Of a DNA stretch of 64,000 nt, positions 44,718 through 57,399 are shown one piece after another. The stretch lies in contig WPIO01000027.1 in assembly GCA_009760855.2 (NCBI GenBank), positions 2,472,501 to 2,536,500 of the forward strand, written 5' to 3'. The notes under the pieces were generated by a model, which searched no databases, was not told where the DNA came from, and worked only from the letters and a program-made list of their open reading frames with translations. This DNA is from Cristatella mucedo. Lineage: Eukaryota > Bryozoa > Phylactolaemata > Cristatellidae. The first letter of the stretch is position 1. The number at the start of each line of letters is the position of its first letter. The translations under genes and the position numbers were made by a program.

Positions 44718-45529
44718 AAATTACCCGCCGCCGGCCAACCGGCCGCGGCTTTTGCCAGCTCACCGCCGCCATTCCGCCGTTGCTCGGCTACGGCTCAAGC
44801 TTGGCTCGTCGGCTAATTGAGCCCATCGGTTGCGCAGCCGCCCGCCGCAAAGAAAAATCCGGAAGCCTGCGCCTCGGCGATGCGACGGCATCGACCACCG
44901 GGGAGCGAGCCTGAGCCCGAGGACGCCTGACGGATGTGGCGATCTCGCGCGCCGGACTTCGGCGCTCGGCGGCGGCCTTCTGCGAAGCAAAATGGAGGCA
45001 GAGAGAACGTCGAGGCTGGCTCGGAGCAGCGGGAAATGCTGCTCGGGGAGAATGAGAGCCGGCGAGTTGGCCGCGCGCGCTGCCGAGGGAGAGGCTGGCT
45101 GTTGCTGTTTTACGGAGCGCGAGCCGGAATGCACCGTGGGTGGGGGACGGTTGGCGAAGCGCCGGATGGGTCAGAGCGACTTCCTTCCACAAATCCGGTG
45201 GTTTATCGACGAGCGCCGGGTTCCGGTTTCGTTGTTACCGTCCAACATTCTGCTCGTGCGACTCGGCGACTCAAGAAGGAAGACTCGTGCGACTCGCAAC
45301 CGCCGCGAGCCGGCAGCAACGTCGAAGCCTATGCAAAATAGCGGAAGCTCTAGCGGAAGCTTTTCCAGCCTCCTCGACTGAGAGTCCTGGCTTGAACTGT
45401 TTCATCCTGCTCGAGTGTCTTTCATGCCACCCCGTTTGGCCCACGTATAAGGTGCTTTCGGCTTTAGCGACAAAAGTCCAGGTCATAGACCCCTACGGCG
45501 CAAGTAAAGCGCCATGGTAGTAGTAATAA

Positions 45530-45645
45530 TAATACTAACGCATGTGTATGGAGCCCTCGGAGAACTTCATCTCTTTCTAGGCATTGCAAATATGCTGATA
45601 GAGATTAAGTACTCTTGGGGCGCTATGAAAATAAAGCGTATATTT
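45530..45645. mobile_element. two LINE/SINE 3' tails facing each other
   Basis: A minus-strand tail (GCCCTCGGAGAACTTCATCTCTTTCTAGGC) is followed immediately by a plus-strand tail (GATAGAGATTAAGTACTCTTGGGGCGCTATGAAAATAAA). Confidence 0.65.
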
Positions 45646-45699
45646 TTGTTTTTCTTTTTTCTTTCGGTGAAGAGTAAAGCGGGGTGCGGCATCCCTTCC

Positions 45700-45772
45700 T
45701 CGCTCTCTCGTTCTCTCTCTCTCTCTCTCTCTCGCTCTCTCGTTCTCTCTCTCTCTCGCTCTCACTTACTTT
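45700..45772 (+). repeat. (CT)n microsatellite with CTCG steps
   Basis: CT dinucleotides with regular CTCGCTCTCTCGTT interruptions. Confidence 0.9.
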
Positions 45773-46489
45773 CTCCAGCAATGATGCGCGAACCGCGATG
45801 GCCGCGGCCGCTCTCTATTTGCCTATCGCTTTTGCTTCTGCGAGCGCTTCCGCTACCGGCCACCGCTCCTCCGCTCCGCGGTGTGGCAGACCCATCGCCA
45901 CGCAGCGACGCCGGATAAAATTTCACGGGCAATTTCACTCATTCAGCATTCTTGTGGATCGTCGGGGGAAACCTTCCAGACTCGAAGGCTGTTCAAGATG
46001 AACGACTTGATAAATGCGAGTGGGAAGGAAGTGAGGAAATCTGCGGTGGATGACATGGCAAAAAGCCGTTAGCAACCGCAGAGCGCCCCACCCCATTTTA
46101 TTTTCCTCCGTCGGCTCGCCTGATAGAACAGCTTACACAGGGCGCAGTTCGGAAGACGAAATAGTGGAGACGCCCTGATTGAGTGCATTCTTGCAGAACG
46201 AAATCAAAGGCACCGCATCCAATGCCTAGAAAGAGACGTCTTGAAAGCGGCGAGCCCAACTCGCCCGGACTACTCAAAGGGAGGGTGAGAGGCATTGCGT
46301 CGTCCAGAGTCCCGTCGGTCATTGAATTTCACAATGGACCACGTGACGGAAGCACGAAAGACGCCGCTGACTGGCCTCGATTTGAGTCAGCTTTTGGTTT
46401 CTGCAGCGAGAGCCCCGCTGTCAGAGAAGTGACTGTGAGCGGCTGTAGATGAGAGTGGTGAGCGTCGCAGCCAGCCAGCCGTCCGCCAC

Positions 46490-47052
46490 GTCACACCGCT
46501 CCTCGCCGACCTGCACTGGCTACCAGTCAAGCACAAGCAACGTATCGAGGCTTTGTCGCTCACTTTTAGGTACCTCCATTCTTTGTCTCCAGCCCACTCG
46601 TCAGATCTACTGCCCCATTAGGCTAAGCGTCGTACCACTCGCTTTTCGGAATCCAACAGTTTACAGTTTATAGTTTATAGTTTACCTATACCTCGTACGA
46701 ACCTCAAATCCATTGGAGAACCGTGCCTTTAGTTCATATGCTCCCAAAGCCTAGAACTCACTCCCGACTTGCGTCACACGTCTCCTGACTTGACCACATT
46801 TAAAAAGAAACTACAAACACATCTATTTATGACAGCTTGCAGTGCTGCCGCTAAATAAACTTGCATGCTGACCCTGTGCATGCCACCCCTAACCATGTTG
46901 TTCCTGTTGTTTATTTAGCATACTAGTTATTAACAATTCGATCGCGCTTCCTTTGCAGCAAATGTAAAGTGCTTAGAAAGAGATTGAGTTCTTTGAGGGC
47001 GCTATATCAAATGCATTATTATTAATTACATTATTATTATTATTATTATTAG
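46490..47052 (+). mobile_element. LINE C-terminal and 3' end
   Basis: It reads DLHWLPVKH, LTFRYLHSLSP, TRFSESNS and PRTNLKS in shifting frames, then the 3' UTR and hairpin (AAAGTGCTTAGAAAGAGATT...GAGGGCGCTATATC) with ATT repeats. A small tandem ACAGTTTATAGTTTATAGTTT expansion lies at 46659-46683. Confidence 0.88.
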
Positions 47053-47690
47053 GGAGCACGGGTGCCTCGAACACTGGCCTCGCGAAGAGCTGCCCAAATG
47101 ACGGAGTCGGCTCGGCAGATATTCCTGGGGGAAGAGCCTCCTTGTATCTGCCAGCTTAATAGAGCTTTTGGTATGAATGTGCATGCACTGCATGCTCCAC
47201 GTGTGGCTTTACAAACTGGACTACGTGGGTGGGTGTTATGTTGGAGAGTGTTCTACAGCTATGCACTATAGGCTAAAGTAGCGTTCGGCCCGAATCCGGT
47301 AGCCCTTGCACTTCATCTGGAAGGAGTTCGGAGGGCATTGCCGAGTCAGGAGGACAGGCAAGCAAGTATTCACCGAAGTGTCGGCCGCTCGGTATCAAGT
47401 ACTAGAGTCAACAGCCGGATAGGAGTTGCCTGTTTTCGCAACTATTGTGAAAGTGAGTTCGGCAGTCTAGTGATTCGCAGGAAAAAGTTTCAGTAACCAA
47501 AAGTCTTAAAGTGGTTGTAAGAGAATAGCTAACTTACCTCTGTCGGAGAACCGGAGGGGGGGGGTTAGAGGAACGACGAAGAGGAAGGACGGGCTCCTGC
47601 CTGCAATCCCAAGCAGAGGCAACTTGAGCTCTTGCAAGATTCTTGCAAGAGCGACTCTGCTCACCTGCTGCTCTTAGGTTAGGCATGGCT
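47053..47690. other. intergenic, nothing recognised
   Basis: A 69-codon plus-strand frame at 47062-47271 is unremarkable. A G run lies near 47557. Confidence 0.4.
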
Positions 47691-47693
47691 GTT

Positions 47694-47830
47694 AAATACA
47701 ATTCATTTGCATAGCGCCCCAAGAGAACTTAATCTCTATTCAGGCGTTTCACATATGCCTCGGGGCTCGAGCCCACGACCTCAGTCAGGCCTTGGTCGGG
47801 GCGAGCACCTTGTCCGCTAGGCGTGGCTAG
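47694..47830 (-). mobile_element. SINE, family A
   Basis: On the minus strand it has B box GTGGGCTCGAGCC, then CCGAGGCATATGTGAAACGCC, TGAATAGAGATTAAGTTCTC, TTGGGGCGCTATGCAAATG. The head is slightly diverged. Confidence 0.88.
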
Positions 47831-50800
47831 TCACCCGTGGCCAAAGGCACTCAGCGCCTGCCTCGGCACACGAAGCAGCAAGCTCTGCAGGTGCGAGCGT
47901 CAGCTGCTCTCCACTGCTCGCCGGGCCGAGCTCCAGCTCCGGATGGTGGGCCGAGCTCGTCGAAAATCAGACGAAAAGCGACGAGAACGAGGTTAAGAAG
48001 TGACATCGCAGCTGACGAAGAGCAAATATTGTTTGTCGCGCAGACGCTGTAGGACTAGTTTTGAAACGAAGTTCGGGTAGTGGTACCAAGTGAGGAGTTG
48101 AGGCGAAAGGTAACACGACCGGGTTTTGCAGGCACGGACACTTGTCTTATATCCCTTGGCTTTTCTATTATCTCCATAGAGAGTGAAAAAAAGTGAATGT
48201 TTGGCTCACCGCCGATTTTATTAATCGAGACAATGGCTAAAGAACAAGACGCAGACGAGATTTCCATTAACCAGCGACGTCCGAGTCCAAGCGATCGATT
48301 TCCCGATCGTGCGAAGCAGGCAGGCGAAGGCAGGACAACCTGACCTGCTGCAGCAGGTCTTAGATAGTAGGTCTGTTGGTGAACTGCATCGATGGCTGAC
48401 CGCAAATTTTATAAGGAAATTCCGGTAGCGGAGCCTGAAAGTCACCAGGGCGTCAGCTACTCGGTCTCACCAAGATCTAGGCGGTCTGGTATCAGGCCAA
48501 TAGTATACACTTGCAGACCATTGGCTCGTTGTGATGACTATACAAAGGCCAAGAGGCTGATTTCCTAAACAAAGATGACAGCCAGATTCGATAATCCGAA
48601 GGCTACAGCACAGTGCCAGTCTCTTGCTAGTAAACAATCTCCACCTCCCTTTAGTATCATTTCTTTCTCCTAATAATTAGAAGAACGTTTTTTCCGTAGC
48701 TGAGCTTAATGCAGTTAATCGACTTTAAAACCATAACGGGAGCCAAGCGTGACTCAAAAACTCAGATGCTGCTTAGGTGTGGCTTCACATCTGTATAGCA
48801 TAGCCGTAGTACTGAAACTAACGGGCTTCCTCAGCCGAGTAAATAGTGGAAAAAAACGACTTAAAGCTGAAAGCCTTGAAGGTTGCTAAAGAAAACGACC
48901 TAAAGCTGCTCGAAGCCTTGTAGGTTGTGCCGAAACTGTGAAGACATGGCCAACCTAAGACACAGGTTGGCATATTTATAGAGATGTGCGTGAAACCGGT
49001 GGGACATTCGAAACGGTCACTCGTTCGCCGCTTCGAGGGGTGCCTTGATTCCTCGTAGCCGATAGTGGCTAAAAGGTCAAGTAAGTTCACATTCTGTTGC
49101 TTATTAGAATTTCATGGTATTGATATAGCAGGACCGGTCGTGGTAGAGTGTAGAGACTCAAGTCAATATTGAACTAGGTGTCTGAGTGTTTGAAATGTGA
49201 AGTGGCAATTGCTTCGCTGCACTGACGCAAACTCCTCCTGGCATAATAAACATGGGATTCACAGGGCCAAAAGTTACGTAACTTAAAAATTGGTGTCCAG
49301 AATAGATTAGCAGCAGCCAGATAACATAGTGGAATACATGCACAGTGATGGATTTGAGATTGAGGTTCCCGCTGATCAGCCAAGCAGACCAAATTCTACA
49401 GTGTTATCGATAGATTCGATGACTTTCTAAGCGACCCAATATGAAGCAAATTGCAATATTCCAGATAGAGGCTGCCGATGCATGTGGAAAAACCCACCAT
49501 TTCGATTCTTTCACGGTAAAATCTGATATTCCGAACGACTGCCCCTCGCTGTTGTTGTTCGTCGCAGCGGCTGTCCGTAGGTTAAACTCATTTGTATTGG
49601 CTAAGTACTTACACTGCATGCGATCTCTCGTCGTCGCAGCCTATACGTCTAGTTCGCACTCTTTGTTTTGTTCATACGACCGTCCTATGTGTGTAGACCT
49701 ATATTTGTTTGCAAAAAGCAGAAGCTTCCAAGTCCGGGGCGAGTGTAAAACCGCGGGGGGGGGGGGGGGGCAACTACAAGGAGTAGAGCTCTATCGCGAG
49801 TCTTTCTTCTGCAAAGAACAGTTCAGAACACTGTTGAGTACATGCTGGCTAGTGCGTGTTGGCACTTATTGAATGGGTCGAGTCATGTGCTTGCGGTTAC
49901 ACCGCGGATCTATTTTTCGATCGTTCTGTTGCCTATTCTGGTGCTACTGCTGAGCAACTTCAAGCTTATTAGTTGCTGGTCTACCGCCTGTGAGCTCGAG
50001 AACAAAAAAAGTCTAGGCCGAGGAAAACAGCATTGCATATTAAAGAGCACGCTGTCTTTGGTGACTCCCAATTTCTTAAGTTATTCTACGATATGTGTAA
50101 AGTAGCTTGTGCCTTGAAGACTGACCGTGCAGACCCGGAGTTACTTTCAACTCGTCTATGATTGGAATGAACATGCAGGAACCTGGAGAACTGGGGGGGG
50201 GGGCACTCATGTCTTCCGGCGATGCACTGAAGACTGTGCTTTCCTTAATGCAAAACGTTCATGTTTCCTTTGCCGACCTCATTTAGAGTGATCTTCCCAT
50301 GGCATCGAGTAGCTTTCAGTAATTCGTGAGTCTTAAAGTGCTTCTCAGGTCCTGAAATGGGTGTCTTCCATAAAGCTGGCTGATGTGAGCCGGTAAGGAC
50401 ATAACATAGAATCGCTTGGCAGACGAAGTGCAACCACAGAGCTATTTTCCTAAAGCTTTCGATGCAAAGCCGTATTTGATATCAATTGAAGGCTGTGGAC
50501 GGTTTTAGAGATATTTTCAGTTGGGGCTTCGACAACAGGAAGCTCGTGCAGCAAACTTAACTAAATATACACAAGTGACAGATGATCAGGAAATGCATTT
50601 CACTGCATGCTTTCACACTCCGCTGCCAAGCAACGAGTGTCCCTAGCGGCCCATCGAGGTAGGACAGGTCTTGCCGTAGCACGAGCCAGTGGCCGTAGGC
50701 TCATCCACCTGGATCACACGTACATACCCGATGCTGCAGCTGCCAGCGTGTTTGCTGGACTGTTGTCACTCCAGCTGGCAGCAGTCGTTGCCTGTTTAGC

Positions 50801-52640
50801 TTTGTCTGCGTGGCCCACTCTCCAGCACAGCTGGACCAGTAAAAGATCTGGTGACAGGTCACCTGGTTCTTGTAAGTGCGAATGAATGCAGTTGAACCGA
50901 CAGCAGAGCCCATGCGCCAGAACACGGCACACCATCACACCCTCAGGAGATATGTTGCATTATTGGACTAGAGTGCTTTGTCAGCCTATGGGTGGCATCC
51001 GCTACGTTTGCCGCCAGCAGAGGCTAGCTCGTAGTCATTTCTCGTAGTCACCGACCTCGTCCATTTCGGCCACAAAATGCGTAGGACACTCGGCTAGGTC
51101 CCCTTGTGGTCGCCGGAAGCAGGGCGATCTGCAAGCGATACTCAACGTATTAGGCGGACATCCTGATTGGTTTGATGATGTCATGATGGACATGATGGGG
51201 ATCGGTGTATCATTGCATGGCTGGGCAGTGTCAGTGCATAGCTAGGACGGGAGTTTCGACGCACTCATTTCCCTTGGCGTTCATAGCCGGTGACTGTGAC
51301 CCGGTGCAGAATCGGTGATTATGAGCAGTAGCATAGCGTTGTATTGTACACAAGTAGCCAATGCTCCAGCATGCATTGCTTCGTTGTTACAGGTCACCGA
51401 TACTGCTGTTCTGGGTATGATGGAGAACATTTTGGCGTCTTCTCTGTAAATCGTTAGCAAACGATAGCAAACGTTAGCTTAGATCGTTAGCAAAGACAGC
51501 GTTCGTCAAGCTAAGCATCAGATTCTCATCAGCTGTAACGAAGTAAGTGCTCTCACAGGCATGCCTGACGGTGCACCACACTGTGGCCACTTGTTGAGAT
51601 GATGGGAGTCCTTGCGATCTAGCATGCAGCCTCCTTCTGTTGCCCAGGTGATACTACTGTCGATGCATAAAATCGGAAGGTCTTCCTTTTCTCATGTTTC
51701 TGCAACGGACAAATGATCGAGTTCACATGCCTGCATTACACCTGTAAAAATGTAAACCTTGGTCATTACAGTATTAAATCTCTTTCTTATCGAATTGCTT
51801 TTCCTGTTGGCACAAGTACTTATGAGGTGAGCATAGCTAAAAAAAAAGGGAAACGCTTTGTTCTCAGCAGTGAAGTACTTATTCGTTCCTGCCTTACTCT
51901 CCCTCTCCTCATAGCATTTCTTTGCTATGTGTTTGACTTGATGTGTTTTGACAATAAGTCGCTCTGTTGTCCTACTAGATCGATCGATAAAGCATACGCG
52001 CATGTTCAGCAGTTGATTCAAGAGTATTTCATCTATGCCCGGTGCAGCTGTACACGAGCATCACTTTACAGCAGCCGATAGCCTGATGGCCTGTTGGTAC
52101 TCTGCGATTTCGTCCTGCTTCATTGAACGGTGGGATTTCTGCCCTAGAACAGGCCATGTTAAAAAGAGTAAGTTGTTCTCGGCATTTGTATGCATCAGGA
52201 AGATTCGCACCGCCATTGCCCCCTACGGCAGCTGCACCAGCCTTGAGTTGCAGCAGCGGTCCGTCGAATTCGGCCAACTGTTTGGCCGTCACTACGGCAT
52301 CAGGGCAGCATTGCTCGACCGCATGCCATTGGCCGAGGCCAAATCCGGCAGCCGTGGTGCAGCCTTGGCTAACAGAAGCAGCTCTGTGGTTCCTAATGGA
52401 GAGACACCGGTGACAGCCGGAATTTTAGTAGGCAAGGATAGCAGCTCCAGCTATGTAGCCGGTGAGTAGGTTAGCCCCACCCTTAGAGGCTGCTCGTGCT
52501 TCGGTGGAGTTGTCGAAGCAGGTCGGCAAATTTTTTTCGGACCACTAGGATATTTCGGGAGGTCAAGAAGGCACAGACTACTCCATACCAAGCAAGGTGT
52601 CCAAGGAGTGGGCATGGCCAGACGAAGTGAATAGCTTAGG
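47831..52640. other. long stretch without a recognised gene
   Basis: Frames at 49441-49872, 50607-50885 (with a hydrophobic ASVFAGLLSLQLAAVVACLA segment that could be a membrane helix) and 52035-52469 have no known motif and no consistent splice partners. They may be exons of an unknown gene but I cannot support a model. A G run at 49754-49770 and another near 50193 are present. Confidence 0.3.
48853..48928 (+). repeat. tandem duplication, 2 x about 36 bases
   Basis: AAAACGACTTAAAGCTGAAAG...CCTTGAAGGTTG is repeated as AAAACGACCTAAAGCTGCTC...GAAGCCTTGTAGGTTG. Confidence 0.8.
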
Positions 52641-52646
52641 CCCTCC

Positions 52647-52664
52647 CCCTCCCCCCCCCCCCCG
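52647..52664 (+). repeat. poly-C run
   Basis: A run of C broken by one T, next to the SINE tail; length may be uncertain from sequencing. Confidence 0.8.
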
Positions 52665-52679
52665 CAAGGGCTGCCGTGA

Positions 52680-52866
52680 TAAATAAATAATAAATAAATC
52701 CTAGCTGATTAAACAGCCTCTTTTTGTATAGCGACAGAAGAGCCTTTATGGCTATCACCACCGCTTGCAGTGGCGATACAGGATCGCCCCACCTCAGGAA
52801 TCAAACCCACGACCTCGGGACCGAGGTCGCGAAAGCAACCACCTTACTAGTGTGCCATCACGGCTC
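52680..52866 (-). mobile_element. SINE, family B
   Basis: On the minus strand it has head AGCCGTGATGGCACACTAG, arms CCTCGGTCCCGAGG, B box GTGGGTTTGATTCC, body GGCGATCCTGTATCGCCACT and GAGGCTGTTTAATCAGCTAG, ending in TTTATTTATTA. It is a close relative of 22083-22266. Confidence 0.88.
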
Positions 52867-52869
52867 ATG

Positions 52870-53690
52870 CGGCAGAGTCGTCGTAGCAGCAGCAGCTAGC
52901 TTGTCTCGCATCGTCGCCCTTCTCAGCAGCTGCTGCAGCGGGCTCCTTCGTTGCCTCAGAGCCAGAGCATCATCGATCTGCTTGGCTTTCTGTGGAAGCT
53001 CTGCCCCCCCCCCCGGCGACGGCCGGGCAGAGCAGGCTGGCGCCTGGCGGCAGTGCCAGCGTCAGTCTCCTCGACTTGCTTGGGCAGCTTGGGCGGAGGC
53101 TCCGCTGGAGGCTCCGAGCGGAGTGCCGTCTCCTCCTACGAATCCTCCGGTAGTGGTCGCCACCAGACCGAGAGGCCGTGCGGGTGCAGCGATGCTGCTT
53201 TGTTCACTTGCTCGTGTTCACTTGCAGCATGCATACGTTGAAGGCCTGGGGCCGGTCGCCACGATGCGGCCGATGCAGCAGAGTGCTCCGACCGCCGGTG
53301 TCTCCTTCTCACTTCGACCAGCTGTCGGGCTTTGCAACCGAAACAGCAGCTGCTCCGGCTTCGCCAGCTGGCTCGGCACAGCCACAGCAACTGCTGCTAT
53401 AATTGCTAATTAAACTGCTTTAATTGATAAATTGAAAATCTCACTTCCATGTATATGCTCTTTAAATGCAAGTTCTGTGTCAGATATCAGCAAAAATTAT
53501 TTTTTTTTGCAAATGTTCTGTTTGTATAATTGTCATTGATCAATCAACAATAATTAAAAGTTTGTTATAGTTACAATATTTCGTGACCTGCCTCATTTTT
53601 CAGACGGGTATATTCTGGCCTTGAGGGGTATAGTTTTTCGTAGCCTATTTTAAACACCGGGCATAAAGTTGCCTAGGCCGCATTAACATT
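52870..53690. other. GC-rich then AT-rich stretch, no gene called
   Basis: 52870-53400 is Gln/Ala/Ser-coding in several frames, broken by a C run near 53006; a plus-strand frame ending at a TAA near 53403 could be real but has no known motif. Confidence 0.3.
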
Positions 53691-53694
53691 GGTT

Positions 53695-54632
53695 ATACGT
53701 ACTGGTTATGGGCAAACCAAGAGTGATTCAGGAATTGGAAAGGCTCACAGTCGGCTCTGCCAGCATATGTCCTGTTGAATCAGCTCGAAATGTAGGCGTC
53801 TTCTCCCAAAGTGACCTTTCATTAGACGACCACATCAGCTCCACAGTCAAGTCTGCCTACTTTCAGATACATAACATTGCTAAAATTCTGTCTTGCTTAG
53901 ACAGGGATACCACATCTAAATTGGTCCATGCATTTGTGACATCCCGTCTTGACATCTGCAACTCACTGCTTGCTGGTCTACCGGCAATCAGGCACTTACA
54001 GCTGGTGCAAAACTCTGCAGCTAGGCTTGTCTGTCGTGAGCGTTGCAGTTGCAATATTACACCCCTTTTCACCGACCTGCACTGGCTACCAGTCAAACAA
54101 CGGGTCAACTTCAAAGTTTTATCGCTCACTGTTAGGTTCCTTCATTCTTTGGCTCCAGCCTACCTATCAGATCTCCTGCCCCACCAGGCTAAGCACCGTA
54201 CCACCTGCTTTTTGTAATCTAATCGTTTACCTATACCTCGTACGAACCTCAAATCCTTTGGAGACCGTGCCTTTAGTTCGTATGCTCTCAAAGCCTGGAA
54301 CTCACTCCCGACTTGCGTCACGACATCTCCTGACTTGACCACATTTAAGAAGACACTAAAAACGCATCTACTTATTACAGCATTTAGTGGATCCACGTGA
54401 TTCGTCTTTCACATGCATATGCATGCTGACACTGTGCATGCTGCTGCTAACCATATTTGCTTATTTGCTTGTTGACCCTGTGCATGTCACCCCTAACCTT
54501 GTAATGCTTGTTGTCATTGTGCATGCTACTACCACTATTCAATTGCGCTTCCTTGCAGCAAATGTAAAGTGCCCAGAAAGAGATTGATTTCTCTAAGGGT
54601 GCTATATTAAATGCATTATTATTATTATCATT
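53695..54632 (+). mobile_element. LINE C-terminal and 3' end, subfamily 2
   Basis: The frame reads VMGKPRVIQELERLTVGSA, SDLSLDDHISSTVKSAYFQI, LQLVQNSAARLVCRERCSCN and DLHWLPVKQRVNFKVLSLTV, and then ends early at TTCFL. The non-coding continuation still resembles the C-terminus (PRTNLKSFGDRAFSSYA in another frame). The 3' hairpin is AAAGTGCCCAGAAAGAGATT...AGGGTGCTATATT plus ATT repeats. It shares diagnostic changes with 61321-62255. Confidence 0.9.
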
Positions 54633-55687
54633 AACGCTGGGGTATAAAGTTGCCTTGGTAGTTTTAACCGAGGGTATATTCTGGGCGGAGTATACTCTGG
54701 CCTGTTACACCAGGACTGCTTCTAATCGATGACCTCAGCTGGATGAGCTCACTCAACGGTCGCAGCAGGTACTTGTACTGGGCAGTACGTGTGATCTTTT
54801 GGCAATCAGACTAGTGTAAGAGCCGCCTGTCAGGCTTTTGTTATTTTCTCACAAATGAATTTCACACGTCGGCAGGTGGCTAGACATCCAAAGCATTCTT
54901 GAATGTGTGCTCTGGCAGCAAAATCTCGGAGCTCGGCCGTGTGAGGTGGCCGTGCATCCCCGAAACATAGCCGGCGCTAGCGATGCCCACAGTCCATGGC
55001 CACTTGTGCAGATACTTGGAGCATTCCTGGATCCAGAATATGCACTGCTCCCTCTGTGTTATCGGGTTTCCATGGGAGCATGTAAAAATAGGTTGATGAC
55101 GGTTGAAGAAGTAGCTTCGAAGATGTCAGCAGGAAAGGAAGTTCTAGAATCGACAGCAGAAGAAGAGGATTTTTTTATTTGATTTGTATTGTGCATTAGA
55201 GCTCCGCAGCTTAGGCGCGCTGCAGAGTGAATCCTCCTCCTTGGACCCGGCAGCCTTGTAGGTGAGTGGACCGGATGCTGCACGAGGATGCTCATGCTGC
55301 TGCCACAGCCTCCTCCCCACTCTAAAGAGCGGCCTCAGGCGACTCCTAGCCTGGTGTGGATGCTCATGCTGCACGAGGATGCTCATGCTGCTGGCACAGC
55401 AGTCCAACCGGGAAATTGTGAAGTTACACACCGGTTACATTCTGCAGCTTCGTATCTTGTGCCATGGCGCCTGTCGCCAAACCGCAGCTACGAACTGTAG
55501 TCGAGTTTAATGTGTTCCTTTGTTGACTGTAGGTAGAGGTGATGGCAAACAGGGCTGTGGTCAGTGGTAACCGCTCGGTGCTGGATGGGAGCACCATGCA
55601 AGACAGGGTCCTCGTATGCAGCTAGCCGAGTCTTCGACTGATGTCTGGATATATAACTCTTGCATCCGGCTATTTTCTGAATATATA
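54633..55687. other. intergenic, only weak exon candidates
   Basis: A 91-codon plus-strand frame (54907-55182) ends MTVEEVASKMSAGKEVLEST plus a short acidic tail, and a stretch at 55199-55260 has a good acceptor and donor but no open reading through it. ATGCTCATGCTGC words repeat at 55288-55390. No gene is supported. Confidence 0.3.
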
Positions 55688-55753
55688 AAAATATACAACT
55701 CATTTGTATAGCACCGTAAGAGAACTTAATCTCTATTTAGACACTTCACATAT
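55688..55753 (-). mobile_element. SINE, family A, tail half
   Basis: It holds the minus-strand tail TAAATAGAGATTAAGTTCTC and TTACGGTGCTATACAAATG. The other half resumes at 56588, so the SINE was split by the insert between them. Confidence 0.85.
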
Positions 55754-56587
55754 TGTAACGCCGAAGGCTCGGTGGAGTAGGCTTAACCTGCCGCTTATCT
55801 AGCGGCGTAACCTACCGCCTAATGCAGTTCGGTGGGCGTCTACACGCAATAAGCAGGCCACCACGAAACGAGTGTTTCTGGCGCTGACCTACTTATCGTT
55901 ACTAAGGGAGTCGTGAGTTCGCGGCGTGAATTGGAAAGCGAGACACAAATTGGGGATTTTACAGAGCTTTATTCGCAAGTGCACAAAGTCGCTGCGCGTC
56001 TAGTTCAGCTTTATCTCCACACTCCTCGCACGCTCTCAACAGCACAAACACTTGCGGAGGGAATACGTCCCGCACTTAGGCTACTTAAGTGTATTGTGGG
56101 GGACGACCCAAATAAGACGAGGAGCCCGAACCGGAGCCTAGGCCCTGACCGGAGAACTAGGGCTCCGCTTCCACCGTGAAGGCAGGAATACCCACACACT
56201 ACACCGGACTACTATTTCGCATCGGCAAATCCCTATGCCGTGACCTCGCGCGTACACACACAAAACACAAAATGCCAGCTCGGGCGCTATAGACCGTATT
56301 CGGTGGGGTCCACCGAATTCTCCTGATATTGACTCTCTCCTTTCCTTCAATCGCTGTCGTGGACGGCCTACTCCCCTCCATCGTTCCACCGATGTGCCAC
56401 CGACCACCCAGTCCCACCACGGTCGGTTGGCAACCCGCGGCGGCGACCTTCCGCCCGCGACGCCCTACCCTTGAAAAACTTGCCGTGACAATAGGGTTGA
56501 CAGGCCAGCCGACATCAATCAGCCGCACCTGCGGGGAGCAGGATGCTATAGCTACAGCCAGCCGAGCCAGGCTGGCGCTATGCTACT
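55754..56587. mobile_element. 834-base insert of unknown class splitting a SINE
   Basis: The flanking SINE halves join at ATAT, which is present on both sides (55750-55753 and 56588-56591) as a likely 4-base target duplication. The insert begins TGTAACGCC. No coding region was recognised. The TG start and the short duplication would suit a solo LTR, but the other end does not show a clear CA, so the class stays open. Confidence 0.55.
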
Positions 56588-56700
56588 ATATGCCAGGGGC
56601 TCGAGCCCACGACCTTGGTCATCAAATACATTTACCTGGACTTCGGTCGTTAAAGGCAAGCACCTTAACCACTGGGCCAAACCAGCTTGGCAATTCCGTC
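56588..56700 (-). mobile_element. SINE, family A, head half
   Basis: On the minus strand it has GCTGGTTTGGCCCAGTGGTT, AAGGTGCTTGCC, an extra 20-base spacer, and B box GTGGGCTCGAGCCCC. It continues the tail half at 55688-55753. Confidence 0.85.
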
Positions 56701-57399
56701 TCCCATTACTTGGGTTTCTACTCCAGAGATTAAGCTGGTTCGTGAAGCCCTATAAAGTAAAACTGAAAGGCAGGATGTTTCATGGACCCACCCAACTGTT
56801 TGCTGTGCAGTCGGGTGGTATAGCGTATTAATGACCTGAGAATGAATCTGAATTGAGAATGAAGAATCTTTTCTATCATGGCCGGCTGTATGACTGTAGA
56901 ACAGACCTTTACCTGACAGGGTCACGTGTTGTTCGAGGCTCAATAATTCAAGGGCCAGCTGATGATCAGTCAGTATACCCAGACTCTACCTACAAATTAA
57001 TACCTGTGACCCTAACTTTTGCTAGACTATCCTAAGTCTCTTCTGTTGGCATTAGATGTGGCAGGAACAGAGTCTTGGTCGATGAGCCTTTGTAACAGAA
57101 ATCAAACCCTTTGCCCAATTTTAAGCAGCACAGCATTCTGAGGTTTACTGCCAGTTCCTAGTGATGGCGTTTGTAATCAACCCATATAATTTGATTTTTC
57201 TGGTCGTCTATCTGTCCGTCCCATTTGAACTACAAGAAGAATATTGGAATATAAATACATTGGAATACAGAGAAACCCTGTTCGTGGTCAGTGCAGTTAC
57301 CTAGAGATCCTTTCAGCGATCTACTGGAGAATTTTCCTCGCTTATTTTTAAGCAAAGTAGACAAGATCAGCGAGTCCATATTCATGTATTATGTCCGTT

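Noticed and set aside
52724-53413. 229-codon plus-strand frame
   Set aside because: Its start lies inside a SINE and it crosses a poly-C run of uncertain length; no known motif.
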